Counted from the first letter of the stretch, positions 50,183 through 58,656 are shown. The stretch is DNA of 64,000 nucleotides from Bordetella petrii (GCF_000067205.1 NC_010170.1:310001-374000); one strand, 5' to 3'. Numbers and translations are program-made. Notes: generated from the letters alone by a model not told the origin.

Positions 50183-51154
50183 ATGAACACCGATGTCATC
50201 AAGGTTGCGCTGCTCGACGACTACCACGGCGTGGCCGAACGCTACGCCGACTGGACCACGCTGGGTCCGCAGGTCCAGGTGCAGTCGTTTCGCGATTACT
50301 TGCCCGAAGGCGAGCGCGCCGCGGCGCTGCAATCGTTCGATGTCATCGTGGCCATGCGAGAGCGCACGCCGTTTCCGGCGCAACTGGTCGAAGCGCTGCC
50401 CAGGCTGCGCCTGCTGGTCACCACCGGCCTGCGCAACCTGGCCATCGACCTGGACGCCTGCTCGCGCCAGGGCATCGTGGTATGCGGCGCGCCGGGCAGT
50501 TCCGATGCCAATACCGCCACGGCCGAACTGGCCTGGGCGCATATCCTGGCGCTGTTCAAGAACCTGACCGTCGAAGACGCCAACATGCGCCGCGGGCTGT
50601 GGCAAACCGGCATGCCGCGGCCGCTGGCGGGCAAGTGCCTGGGCGTGCTGGGCCTGGGCAAGCTGGGCACGGCGGTCGCCCAGGTGGGCAAGGCCTTCGG
50701 CATGCAGGTGCAGGCCTGGAGCCCCAACCTGACGGCCGAGCGGGCCGAGGCCGCTGGCGCCCAGTTCGTGTCCAAGCATGAATTGTTCGCCAACGCCGAC
50801 GTCATCAGCGTGCACCTGATTCTCAGCGAGCGCACCCGCAACGTGGTGGACGCCGCGGCGCTGGCCGCCATGAAGCCCACGGCTTTCCTGGTGAATACGT
50901 CGCGCGCCGGACTGGTGGACCAGGCCGCGCTGCTGGATGCGCTGCGCAAGGGACGCATCGCCGGCGCGGGGCTGGATGTTTTCGCCGAAGAACCGCTGCC
51001 GCCCACCGACACCCTGCGCGCCCTCGACAACGTGGTGCTGACGCCGCACTTGGGCTACGTCAGCCCCGAGAACTTCACCGCGTTCTACCGCAGCGCGCTC
51101 GAAGCCGTGCAAGCCTGGATGGCCGGCAAGCCGGTGCGGGTGCTCAACGCGTAA
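50183..51154 (+). CDS. D-2-hydroxyacid dehydrogenase family protein
   Basis: 323 residues. NAD site GVLGLGKLGTAVAQVGKAFG, the catalytic Arg in NTSRAGLVDQ, Glu in FAEEPLPP and His in TPHLGYVSPENF. It reduces 2-oxoacids to D-2-hydroxyacids or the reverse; substrate unknown. It begins 13 bases after dsbC, so may share its transcript. The last 22 bases of this gene (51133-51154) are part of the tandem duplication, and a copy sits at 51585-51606. Confidence 0.9.
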   Translation: MNTDVIKVALLDDYHGVAERYADWTTLGPQVQVQSFRDYLPEGERAAALQSFDVIVAMRERTPFPAQLVEALPRLRLLVTTGLRNLAIDLDACSRQGIVVCGAPGSSDANTATAELAWAHILALFKNLTVEDANMRRGLWQTGMPRPLAGKCLGVLGLGKLGTAVAQVGKAFGMQVQAWSPNLTAERAEAAGAQFVSKHELFANADVISVHLILSERTRNVVDAAALAAMKPTAFLVNTSRAGLVDQAALLDALRKGRIAGAGLDVFAEEPLPPTDTLRALDNVVLTPHLGYVSPENFTAFYRSALEAVQAWMAGKPVRVLNA

Positions 51155-51189
51155 CGGCCGCGGCGCCATTTGCCAGGGGCCGGTGATTG

Positions 51190-51282
51190 CCAGGTGTCAG
51201 ACTCCGAAGGTGTCTGACACCGTTCGATTGAGACGGCCTACGCATGCTTCGGTGTCAGACACCTTCGGAGTCTGACACCTGG
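51190..51282. repeat. 33-base perfect inverted repeat (copy 1)
   Basis: Arms at 51190-51222 and 51250-51282 are exact reverse complements, separated by 27 bases. Each arm is itself a hairpin: GGTGTCAGAC and GTCTGACACC around a 7-base loop. The DNA or RNA can therefore form one long stem or two small ones. It lies between the convergent dehydrogenase and ttcA genes and belongs to the GGTGTC family of this window. Confidence 0.88.
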
Positions 51283-51353
51283 CAGTAGCGACACCTGGCA
51301 GTAGCGACACCTGGCAGTAGCGACACCTGGCTGTAGCGACACCCGGCCGTAGC
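51274..51353. repeat. 16-base tandem repeat, five units (copy 1)
   Basis: GACACCTGGCAGTAGC is repeated from 51274: three identical units, then two with small changes (GACACCTGGCTGTAGC, GACACCCGGCCGTAGC). The first unit overlaps the right end of the inverted repeat, so the tandem array may have grown from it. Confidence 0.85.
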
Positions 51354-51393
51354 GCAACGCTCATCCGCCGCCGCGAGGCGGCCAATCACAGGC

Positions 51394-51587
51394 TTACAGC
51401 CTGGCAAACACCACTTTCTGTTCCGCCATCGCGGCATCGCCATCAGCCGGGCTGCTGGCACACGCGTCGCCAGCGTCCTCCCGCGGGTCTTCCGGATCTA
51501 TCGGGTCGAACGCCGTATCGCCGTTGGCGTCGGGCCTGCCGGTGGGCTTGAGCCCCGCGAAGTCGAACAGGCCGCGATCCATCAGGT
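51394..51587 (-). pseudogene. Truncated duplicate of the ttcA 3' end
   Basis: Encodes the last 64 or so residues of TtcA (from LMDRGLFDFAGLKPTG to VVFARL) without the catalytic core. Upstream it is cut at the duplication joint and runs into an antisense copy of the dehydrogenase end. It differs from the intact gene by one missense change (MDRG vs MDRD) and one silent change. A 75-codon frame continues through the joint, but there is no reason to think it is expressed. Confidence 0.88.
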
Positions 51588-51641
51588 GCGGGTGCTCAAC
51601 GCGTAACGGCCGCGGCGCCATTTGCCAGGGGCCGGTGATTG

Positions 51642-51734
51642 CCAGGTGTCAGACTCCGAAGGTGTCTGACACCGTTCGATTGAGACGGCCTACGCATGCT
51701 TCGGTGTCAGACACCTTCGGAGTCTGACACCTGG
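51642..51734. repeat. 33-base perfect inverted repeat (copy 2)
   Basis: Identical second copy of the inverted repeat, arms at 51642-51674 and 51702-51734, carried by the tandem duplication. In this copy it lies directly downstream of the intact ttcA gene. Confidence 0.88.
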
Positions 51735-51773
51735 CTGTAGCGACACCTGTCGGTAGCGACACCTGGCCGTAGC
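51726..51773. repeat. 16-base tandem repeat, three units (copy 2)
   Basis: Three units at 51726-51741, 51742-51757 and 51758-51773, against five in copy 1. The units are individually diverged (GGCTGTAGC, GTCGGTAGC, GGCCGTAGC endings). Unit number and sequence have changed since the duplication, unlike the rest of it. Confidence 0.85.
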
Positions 51774-51813
51774 GCAACGCTCATCCGCCGCCGCGAGGCG
51801 GCCAATCACAGGC

Positions 51814-52788
51814 TTACAGCCTGGCAAACACCACCTTCTGTTCCGCCATCGCGGCATCGCCATCAGCCGGGCTGCTGGCACACGCGTCGCCAGCGTCCTC
51901 CCGCGGGTCTTCCGGATCTATCGGGTCGAACGCCGTATCGCCGTTGGCGTCGGGCCTGCCGGTGGGCTTGAGCCCCGCGAAGTCGAACAGGTCGCGATCC
52001 ATCAGGTGCGAGGGCACGATGCGAGACAGGGCGTTGAACACATTCCAGGAACGGCCGGGATGCCGGCGATCCCATTCCTGGATCATGCGCGACACTTCCT
52101 GGCGCTTCAGGTTTTCCTGCGAGCCGCACAGGTTGCACGGAATGATCGGGAACTGCTTGAATTTCGCGTAGGCCACCAGGTCGTGTTCGGGCACATAGGC
52201 CAGCGGCCGGATCACGGTGTGGCGGCCGTCGTCGGAAACCAGCTTGGGCGGCATGGCCTTGGCCTTGCCGCCGTAGAACAGATTCAGGAAGAACGTGGCC
52301 AGGATGTCGTCGCGATGGTGGCCCAGCGCGATCTTGGTGGCGCCCAGTTCGCCCGCCACGCGGTACAGAATGCCGCGCCGCAGCCGCGAGCATAGCGAGC
52401 ACATGGTCTTGCCCTCGGGAATCACCCGGGTCACGATCGAATACGTATCCTGCGTCTCGATGTGGAACGGCACGCCCAGCGAGGTCAGGTAGTTGGGCAG
52501 CACCTCGGGCGGGAAGCCCGGCTGTTTCTGGTCCAGGTTGACCGCCACGATGTCGAACGAAAACGGCGCGCGCTTGCGCAGGCTGAGCAGGATGTCCAGT
52601 AGTGCGTAGGAGTCTTTGCCGCCCGACAGGCACACCATGACGCGGTCGCCCGCTTCGATCATGTTGTAGTCGGCTATGGCGCGCGTGGTTTCGCGCGCCA
52701 GCCGCTTGGACAGCTTGTTGCCTTCGTGGCGGATTTTTTCTTCAGCCGGCGTGCGCGCGGCGGTGGGTGAGTCGATGAGGTCTTGCAT
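51814..52788 (-). CDS. ttcA: tRNA 2-thiocytidine(32) synthetase TtcA
   Basis: 324 residues from ATG 52788. ATP pyrophosphatase motif CLSGGKDSYALL, and the cysteine pairs CSLC and CNLC that hold the 4Fe-4S cluster with a further Cys. It adds sulfur to C32 of certain tRNAs. The first 280 residues are well conserved. The last 45 (FDPIDPEDPREDAGDACASSPADGD...) are an acidic low-complexity tail common in betaproteobacterial copies. A duplicate of its 3' end lies downstream. Gap to folB is 8 bases, so folB is probably cotranscribed upstream of it. Confidence 0.95.
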   Translation of the reverse strand: MQDLIDSPTAARTPAEEKIRHEGNKLSKRLARETTRAIADYNMIEAGDRVMVCLSGGKDSYALLDILLSLRKRAPFSFDIVAVNLDQKQPGFPPEVLPNYLTSLGVPFHIETQDTYSIVTRVIPEGKTMCSLCSRLRRGILYRVAGELGATKIALGHHRDDILATFFLNLFYGGKAKAMPPKLVSDDGRHTVIRPLAYVPEHDLVAYAKFKQFPIIPCNLCGSQENLKRQEVSRMIQEWDRRHPGRSWNVFNALSRIVPSHLMDRDLFDFAGLKPTGRPDANGDTAFDPIDPEDPREDAGDACASSPADGDAAMAEQKVVFARL

Positions 52789-52796
52789 GGTCAGAG

Positions 52797-53165
52797 TCAG
52801 CCGGCCTGGCGATTGAGCTGGATTTCCACTCCCACGGCGGCGCAGTCCGAGAACGCCATGGGCTTGCTGATGCGTAGCCGTAGCGCGCGCACCTCGTCGA
52901 AGTCGCGCAGCAGGCGCGCCGCGACCCGTTCGGTCAGCGTTTCGATCAGGTTGACGTGCGCCTGGGTGCATTCTTCGACGATGGCTTCGCGCAGCCGCCG
53001 GTAATCGAGCACGCTGTGAATGTCGTGGTCGTCGACGCTGCGGGTGATGTCCACGTCGAACTCGGCATCGATGTGCAGCGGCTGGGTGGCCCGGCGTTCG
53101 TGTTCGAGAATGCCGATGCGGGCATCCAGCGCCAGCCCGGAAAGAATGATGCGGCGTGTAGGCAT
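52797..53165 (-). CDS. folB: Dihydroneopterin aldolase
   Basis: 122 residues from ATG 53165. Cuts dihydroneopterin to 6-hydroxymethyl-dihydropterin in folate synthesis. Motifs: ILSGLALDARIGILEHERRATQPLHID, the VLDYRRLREAI segment, the conserved Glu in LIETLTERVAARLL and the Lys in LRISKPMAF. Followed by ttcA; divergent from the flavin oxidoreductase gene. Confidence 0.94.
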   Translation of the reverse strand: MPTRRIILSGLALDARIGILEHERRATQPLHIDAEFDVDITRSVDDHDIHSVLDYRRLREAIVEECTQAHVNLIETLTERVAARLLRDFDEVRALRLRISKPMAFSDCAAVGVEIQLNRQAG

Positions 53166-53278
53166 GATGAATACCTGGAAGGGAGAACCGGAATTGTAAG
53201 GCGGGCGGGGCCCCTGGCTACAATTCGCCTGGTGCGCCCGCGCGGCGCATGGCATTGCCATATGGAATACAACAAACT

Positions 53279-54175
53279 ATGCAGCAATACGACGCAGTGA
53301 TCGTGGGCGGCGGCCCGGCCGGGGCCTCGTGCGCCATCTGGCTGGCCCGGCTGGGCCTGGCGCCGCTGCTGGTCGAGGCCGGGCCGCGCCTGGGTGGCCT
53401 GGCTACCGACAACCCTTTTGCCGACGACTGGATCGCCGTGCTGCCCGGCGTGACCGGCCAGCAGGTGGCCGCCAATATCGCCGCCAGCGTGCAGGCCGCC
53501 GGCGTGCCCGCGCGCCTGGGCACCGCCGTTCGGCAGGCCAGGCGCGTGAGCGGCGGCTTCGATGTCGAACTGGACGCCGGCGGCGTGGCCGCCACGGTGC
53601 GAGGGCGGGCCCTGGTGATCGCCTCGGGCGTGCGCGCGCGCGGCCTGCCCGACTATCCCGCCGATGCCGCCTGGCCCGGCGTATTCGTGGGGCCGGGTTC
53701 GTCCATCATGGCGCACAATTACACAGGCTTGTCGGTGGCCGTGCTGGGCGGTGGCGACAACGCGTTTGAGAACTTCGTTTATGTGCGCAACCGGGGCGCG
53801 CGCAGCGTGCATCTGTATGCGCGCAGCGTGCGCGCCCAGCAGCAGTGGGTGTCGCGCGCCGGCCGCGAAGGCGTCCATGTCGGCCCCTATCGGGTCGACC
53901 CTGCTGCGCGCACCGTCGACGGGCAGGCCTACGACCTGATCCTGGTGTTCTATGGCTGGGAGCCGCAGGCCGCGTTTGCCGACGGCCTGGGCCTGCGGCG
54001 CGACCAGCGGGGGTACATCTGCACCGACACCGCCACCGCCGAGGCCAGCGTGCCCGATGTCTACGCCATCGGCGAGGTGGCGCACCGCATGCATCCCTGC
54101 GTGGTGACTTCGCTGGCCGACGGCGTGGTGGCCGCCAAGGCGATCCAGCGCCGCTGGGAACGCGGCGCCGGCTAA
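53279..54175 (+). CDS. Thioredoxin reductase-like FAD/NAD(P) oxidoreductase without redox cysteines
   Basis: 298 residues from ATG 53279. FAD site DAVIVGGGPAGASCAIWLARLG, NAD(P) site VAVLGGGDNAFENFVYV, and C-terminal FAD loop VPDVYAIGEVAHRMHPCVVTSLADG. The layout follows thioredoxin reductase and YumC-type ferredoxin reductases, but the CxxC motif of the former is absent from the central domain. A ferredoxin/flavodoxin-NADP reductase or similar electron-transfer role is more likely. Stand-alone gene divergent from folB. Confidence 0.84.
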   Translation: MQQYDAVIVGGGPAGASCAIWLARLGLAPLLVEAGPRLGGLATDNPFADDWIAVLPGVTGQQVAANIAASVQAAGVPARLGTAVRQARRVSGGFDVELDAGGVAATVRGRALVIASGVRARGLPDYPADAAWPGVFVGPGSSIMAHNYTGLSVAVLGGGDNAFENFVYVRNRGARSVHLYARSVRAQQQWVSRAGREGVHVGPYRVDPAARTVDGQAYDLILVFYGWEPQAAFADGLGLRRDQRGYICTDTATAEASVPDVYAIGEVAHRMHPCVVTSLADGVVAAKAIQRRWERGAG

Positions 54176-54205
54176 GCCGACCGGGTTCGTGTCCGGCGCG
54201 GTCCG

Positions 54206-55969
54206 CTACTTCACCGACAGTATGCAATCCAGCGCCGCCGGCGGCGCCAGCCGCACGGTGAAGGCGCGCAGCTCGTCGCGCCGGAACACGTGCACCGTGA
54301 CACGGTCGCCGGGGCGGTATTGCGCCAGCAGCAGATCCAGGCCGGCCGGCGCGTCCACGCGCAGGCCATCAATGGCCACCAGCACGTCGCCCGCCGACAG
54401 GCCGCCCTTGTGGCCCGCGCCGCCTTCCAGCACTGTGGCCAGCCCCAGCGCTTCACCCTGCTTGCGCGTGCGCACGTCGAGCGACGGAATGTTGACCGTG
54501 GGTTTCCATTGCAGGCCCACGCCATGCGGCGCCAGCAGTTCCGCCAGCGGTACGTCGGCCGTGCCATAGGCATGGCGCGCCACGAAGCGCCGCACATCCA
54601 CCCCGGTGGCTTCACGGACCAGCGCGGGCAGCGCGTCTTCGGGCAGGCCCTGCGCCTTGCCGCGATAGAAATCGCGGCCATAGCGCTGCCAGAGCAGCCG
54701 CATGACATCGTCGAGCGAGCGCGCGCCCCGGGATTCGCGCCGGATAGTCAGGTCCAGCCCCAGCGCCACCAGCGCGCCCTTGGTGTAATAGCTGACCAGC
54801 GCATTGGGCGAGTTTTCGTCTTGCTTGTAGTAGCGGGTCCAGGCGTCGAACGAGCTTTCTGCCACCGATTGCTTGCGGCGGCCCGGCGTGCGGGCCACGC
54901 TGGTAATGGTCTTGCCCAGCAGGCGCAGGTAGTCGGTCAGGCCGATGGCGCCCGAGCGCAGCAGCATCAGGTCGTCGTAGTAGGACGTGAAGCCTTCGAA
55001 CACCCACAACAGCCGCGTCAGGTCGGGCTTCTGCAGGTTGTAAGGCGCGAAGGCCGCCGGCTTGATGCGCTTGACGTTCCAGGTATGGAAATACTCATGG
55101 CTGACCAGCCCCAGAAAGCCACGATACCCTTCGCCCTGGCCCTGCTGGCCCAGCACCGGCAGGTCTTTGCGCGAGGCCATCAGCGCGGTGCTGGCGCGAT
55201 GCTCCAGGCCGCCATGCCCGTCGCCCACCACCATGGTCATGAACACATAGCGGTCGCTGCTGTCCAGGAAAGGCGCGCGCTTGCTGCGCGGCTCGAAGAA
55301 TGCGATCTGAGTCTCGCAGATGCGCCGCGCGTCGGCCGCGATGCGGTCCAGGTCCAGGCGCGGCGCCACGCCAGTGAAAACCAGTTCGTGCTCGGCGCCG
55401 TGCGCGCTGAAGCGGGCCACTTGCGGGGTGCCCATTTCCACGGGGTGGTCGATCAGGGCATCGTAGTCGGGGGCCAGGTACAGGCCGAAGCCGTGCCGGC
55501 GCGCCGCGCCGGCGTGGCCGCGCGCCTCGGGCAGGCTGGTGTACACCTTCCAGCCGGCAATGCCGCGCGGCGGCGCCAGGTCCAGCAGGCAGGGGGCGTC
55601 CTCGCGGCCTTCCACCCGCAGAAACACACTGGTGCCATTGAAAAAACCATGGGATTCGTCCAGGTGCGCGCCGCGCACGGACAGGTCCCAGGCATAGACG
55701 GTGTAGTCCACCTGCAGCGGGCCCGCGCAGGGCGCGGCCTGCCAGGTATGGTTGTCGAGCTTGGTTATGGCGACCGGGCGGCCGGCCGCCCGGGCCTGCA
55801 AGGTCTCGACCTGGCGCGAGAAATCGCGGATCAGGTAGCTGCCGGGAATCCAGGCCGGCAAGGCCAGCCGCTGGCCGGCCGGGTCCGGGTGCGGCACGGT
55901 CAGGGTGATGCGATAGCGATGGCCGGCGGGGTCGCTGGGCTCTAGGCGGTAAATTACGGGGGTGTCCAT
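54206..55969 (-). CDS. M61 family glycyl aminopeptidase with PDZ domain
   Basis: 587 residues. The N-terminal beta-sandwich domain (YRITLTVPHPDPAGQRLALPAWIPGSYLIRDFSRQ) is typical of M61. The gluzincin catalytic domain has the zinc motif HEYFHTWN near residue 290 and downstream WVFEGFTSYYDDLML with the third ligand Glu. A C-terminal PDZ domain (AGHKGGLSAGDVLVAIDGLRVD) follows. No signal peptide is seen, so it is probably cytoplasmic. It removes N-terminal Gly/Ala in known members. Divergent from the hydratase gene with a 46-base gap. Confidence 0.93.
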   Translation of the reverse strand: MDTPVIYRLEPSDPAGHRYRITLTVPHPDPAGQRLALPAWIPGSYLIRDFSRQVETLQARAAGRPVAITKLDNHTWQAAPCAGPLQVDYTVYAWDLSVRGAHLDESHGFFNGTSVFLRVEGREDAPCLLDLAPPRGIAGWKVYTSLPEARGHAGAARRHGFGLYLAPDYDALIDHPVEMGTPQVARFSAHGAEHELVFTGVAPRLDLDRIAADARRICETQIAFFEPRSKRAPFLDSSDRYVFMTMVVGDGHGGLEHRASTALMASRKDLPVLGQQGQGEGYRGFLGLVSHEYFHTWNVKRIKPAAFAPYNLQKPDLTRLLWVFEGFTSYYDDLMLLRSGAIGLTDYLRLLGKTITSVARTPGRRKQSVAESSFDAWTRYYKQDENSPNALVSYYTKGALVALGLDLTIRRESRGARSLDDVMRLLWQRYGRDFYRGKAQGLPEDALPALVREATGVDVRRFVARHAYGTADVPLAELLAPHGVGLQWKPTVNIPSLDVRTRKQGEALGLATVLEGGAGHKGGLSAGDVLVAIDGLRVDAPAGLDLLLAQYRPGDRVTVHVFRRDELRAFTVRLAPPAALDCILSVK

Positions 55970-56015
55970 TGCGCTATCTTACTTACCTGCATTCATTTTT
56001 TCAGGAGACATCCCC

Positions 56016-56792
56016 ATGAGCGAATCGTTTGTGCTGGTCGAAACCCGTGGCCGCGTCGGGTTGCTGACGCTGAATCGTCCCAAGGCGCTCAATGCGCTCA
56101 ACGACCAGCTCATGAATGAGCTGGGGGCCGCGCTGCTGGCCTTCGAGGCCGACGACGGCATCGGGGCGGTGGTCATCACGGGCAGCGAAAAGGCATTCGC
56201 CGCCGGCGCAGACATCGGCGCCATGAAAGACTGGTCGTACATGGATGTCTATGGCAGCGAGTACATCACTCGCAACTGGGAAACCCTCAAGCGGATCCGC
56301 AAGCCCGTCATCGCGGCCGTGTCGGGCTACGCCCTGGGCGGCGGCTGCGAACTCGCGATGATGTGTGACATCATCATCGCCGCCGACACCGCCAAGTTCG
56401 GCCAACCCGAAATCAAGCTGGGCGTCATCCCCGGCGCTGGCGGCACGCAGCGCCTGCCGCGCGCGGTAGGCAAGGCCAAGGCCATGGACCTGGCCCTGAC
56501 CGCACGCATGATGGGCGCCGAAGAGGCCGAACGCGCCGGCCTGGTGTCGCGCGTGGTGCCGGCCGACAAGTTGATGGACGAAGCCATCGAGGCCGCCACC
56601 GTCATTGCCTCGATGTCGCTGCCTTCGGTCATGATGGCCAAGGAATGCGTCAACCGCGCTTTCGAGTCGTCGCTCAACGAAGGGCTGCTGTTCGAACGCC
56701 GCGTGTTCCATTCGCTGTTCGCCACCGAAGACCAGAAAGAAGGCATGGCCGCCTTCGTGGAAAAGCGGCCGCCGGTCTTCCGCCACAAATAA
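56016..56792 (+). CDS. Enoyl-CoA hydratase
   Basis: 258 residues from ATG 56016 (CAGGAGA upstream). Crotonase fold with oxyanion-hole segments FAAGADIGAMKDW and GYALGGGCELAMMCDIIIA, and both catalytic glutamates in GCELAMM and GQPEIKLGVIPGAGGTQRL. It hydrates 2-enoyl-CoA in fatty-acid or aromatic-acid beta-oxidation. The sequence closely follows the bacterial short-chain hydratase group (FadB1x/EchA8 type). Single gene. Confidence 0.94.
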   Translation: MSESFVLVETRGRVGLLTLNRPKALNALNDQLMNELGAALLAFEADDGIGAVVITGSEKAFAAGADIGAMKDWSYMDVYGSEYITRNWETLKRIRKPVIAAVSGYALGGGCELAMMCDIIIAADTAKFGQPEIKLGVIPGAGGTQRLPRAVGKAKAMDLALTARMMGAEEAERAGLVSRVVPADKLMDEAIEAATVIASMSLPSVMMAKECVNRAFESSLNEGLLFERRVFHSLFATEDQKEGMAAFVEKRPPVFRHK

Positions 56793-56935
56793 GCCTCGCT
56801 GCGCGGGCCTAGCGGGAGCAGTGGGCGCACAGGGAAACCAGCCGGCGTGCGCATGGCTGGTTTCGGGTTGTAACCTTTGAATCTCACCTTGTTGCAGGTT
56901 CCGCGCCTATCCTGAAACAGCGTCATGCCAAGAAG

Positions 56936-56960
56936 GCCATCCCGCTTCGGGCGGGGTGGC
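56936..56960 (+). repeat. Strong hairpin before the DUF1254 gene
   Basis: GCCATCCCGC (56936-56945) and GCGGGGTGGC (56951-56960) form a 10-base stem (with one G-T pair) around the loop TTCGG. It sits in the leader of the next gene, 35 bases before its ATG, with no T-run after it. It may end the hydratase transcript by pausing or stabilise the downstream mRNA. Confidence 0.5.
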
Positions 56961-56994
56961 TGGCTCGTTTGCCAACAACGAACAAGGAGCCCCC

Positions 56995-58557
56995 ATGCAT
57001 AGCCGTCTGTTTCCCCCTTCCCGCCGCTGGCCTCGCGCCGTGCTGGCCGGCGCGCTCAGCGCGGGTTTTGCCTGCGCCTCCCTCGCCCAGCCGCAGCCCT
57101 CGATGCGGTTGGTGTCCGAAACCCCCACCGCCGCTTCCAGCCCGGCCATGACGGCCGAAGAATTGCGGGATATTGCGGTCGATGCCTACCTCTACGCCTA
57201 TCCGCTGGTGCTGATGGAGGCGACGCGCCGGGCCGCGACCCAGGTGCAGACGCCGCTGGCGGGCAAGGCGCCCATGAACCAGTTCGGCCACCGCACGGTC
57301 TATCCGGACCCGGGCGCTACCGATATCGCCTGGCCCAGCACCGACATGCTGTATTCCAGCCTCTGGTTCGACGTTTCGCGCCAGCCGCTCATCGTGCGCG
57401 TGCCGGCGTCGGGCGGCCGCTACTATGCGCTGTCGCTGCTGGACATGTGGACCGACGAATTCGCCTCGCGCGGCACCCGCACCACCGGCAATGGCGAGCA
57501 GACCTTTGCCATCGTCGGCCCGCACTGGCAGGGCACCGCCCCGGTCGGCGTGGACATCGTGCGCAGCCCCACCGGTTCGGGGTGGCTGATCGCCCGCATC
57601 CAGACCGGCGGGCCCAACGAATACGGCGCGGTCAACCAGTTCCAGGCGGGCATGACCGCCTCGCCGATGGCGGCGCCGCCGGTGCCTCTGGTCACCCCAC
57701 CGCGACGCGGCGCGGCCAAGCCCGCTACCTGGCCGCAAAGCCCGGCCAGCCCGGGCTATGTGCCGGTCGGCGCGGCCCCCATGATGCCGCCGCCCGTGCC
57801 GTCGGTCACCTGGGATACCCAGGGTTCGCCCGGCCAGCAGGTGGCCGGCATGGACCCGGCCACGTTCTTCACCGTGTTTTCCGATCTGCTGGCCGCCAAT
57901 CCGCCGCACGCCAACGACAACGCGATTTTGACGCGCATGCGGCGCATCGGCCTGGCGGGTCCGCAGCCGTTTTCGTACAGCCGCCTCGACCCGGCCGTGC
58001 AGCAGGCGCTGGCCGAGGCCCGCCCGGTGGCTGGCCGCCGCATCGCCGATGCGGTTGCCCGGCTGGGCAAGCCCATGAACGGCTGGAATACCGTGCTGCA
58101 CGGCATTGGCACGTACGGCACCGACTACACCCGCCGCGCCGCCATTGCATATGCCGGCCTGGGGGCCAACACGCCGCAGGACGCGCTGTACCCCGTAACC
58201 ACCATCGACGACGACGGCGAACCGTTGCGTAGCGATGAAGAATACGTGCTGCACATCGACAAGGGGCAATTGCCGCCGGTCAATGCGTCGTGGTCCCTGA
58301 TCCTGTACAACGACAACCAGGGGCTGGCTCCCAACCCCATCGGCCGCTATGCCGTGCGCAGCACCGATCCCCTGCGTTACAACGCCGATGGCTCGCTCGA
58401 CATCTACATCCAGCGCGGCGATCCCGGCCCCAACAAGTCCGCCAACTGGCTGCCCGCGCCCCACCAGGGCAATTTCATGCTCAACATGCGGCTCTACTGG
58501 CCCAAAGATCTCGCCCTCGACGGCCACTGGGCCCCGCCGCCGGTCCGGGAAAACTAA
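56995..58557 (+). CDS. DUF1254/DUF1214 domain protein, exported
   Basis: 520 residues from ATG 56995 with AAGGAG upstream. Signal peptide about 1-33 (AVLAGALSAGFACASLAQ). DUF1254 at about 55-190 (DAYLYAYPLVLMEATRRAA; NQFGHRTVYPDPGATDIAWPSTDMLYSS) and DUF1214 at the C-terminus (YVLHIDKGQLPPVNASWSLILYNDNQGL; IQRGDPGPNKSANWLPAP). A proline-rich stretch in the middle (PMAAPPVPLVTPPRRG; MMPPPVPSV) separates them. Function is unknown in the family. Confidence 0.88.
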   Translation: MHSRLFPPSRRWPRAVLAGALSAGFACASLAQPQPSMRLVSETPTAASSPAMTAEELRDIAVDAYLYAYPLVLMEATRRAATQVQTPLAGKAPMNQFGHRTVYPDPGATDIAWPSTDMLYSSLWFDVSRQPLIVRVPASGGRYYALSLLDMWTDEFASRGTRTTGNGEQTFAIVGPHWQGTAPVGVDIVRSPTGSGWLIARIQTGGPNEYGAVNQFQAGMTASPMAAPPVPLVTPPRRGAAKPATWPQSPASPGYVPVGAAPMMPPPVPSVTWDTQGSPGQQVAGMDPATFFTVFSDLLAANPPHANDNAILTRMRRIGLAGPQPFSYSRLDPAVQQALAEARPVAGRRIADAVARLGKPMNGWNTVLHGIGTYGTDYTRRAAIAYAGLGANTPQDALYPVTTIDDDGEPLRSDEEYVLHIDKGQLPPVNASWSLILYNDNQGLAPNPIGRYAVRSTDPLRYNADGSLDIYIQRGDPGPNKSANWLPAPHQGNFMLNMRLYWPKDLALDGHWAPPPVREN

Positions 58558-58626
58558 CCGGCTCGGCCGATTTTCCCGTCAGGTTGCAGAACCGGCGCCG
58601 GACTCATCCGCCGCCGGTTTCTTCAT

Positions 58627-58656
58627 TTGCCCGACCAAAACGAATCACGCTATACT
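58627..58656 (+). promoter_or_regulatory. Candidate sigma-70 promoter of the atp operon
   Basis: TTGCCC (58627-58632), 18 bases, TATACT (58651-58656), about 80 bases before atpI. It is the best -35/-10 pair in the 179-base gap after the DUF1254 gene. The leader to atpI would be about 75 bases. Confidence 0.5.

Larger units (their letters stand above)
51133..52004. repeat. Tandem duplication, 452-base and 420-base copies
   Basis: Copy 1 is 51133-51584 and copy 2 is 51585-52004. Each runs from the last bases of the hydroxyacid dehydrogenase gene, through the palindromic repeat and 16-base repeats, into the 3' end of ttcA. GGTGCG stands at 51133, 51585 and 52005, so the duplication joints share 6 bases. 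Outside the 16-base repeats I find only two substitutions (51415 T vs 51835 C; 51572 C vs 51992 T). The 32-base length difference equals two 16-base units. Confidence 0.92.

Noticed and set aside
51274..51353. Short regular repeats as a possible CRISPR array
   Set aside because: The 16-base units are directly adjacent with no unique spacers, and no cas genes are present. It is a simple tandem repeat.
51394..51621. A separate 75-codon gene with its own product
   Set aside because: It is the duplicated 3' end of ttcA running through the duplication joint into an antisense copy of the dehydrogenase end; no catalytic part and no RBS support.
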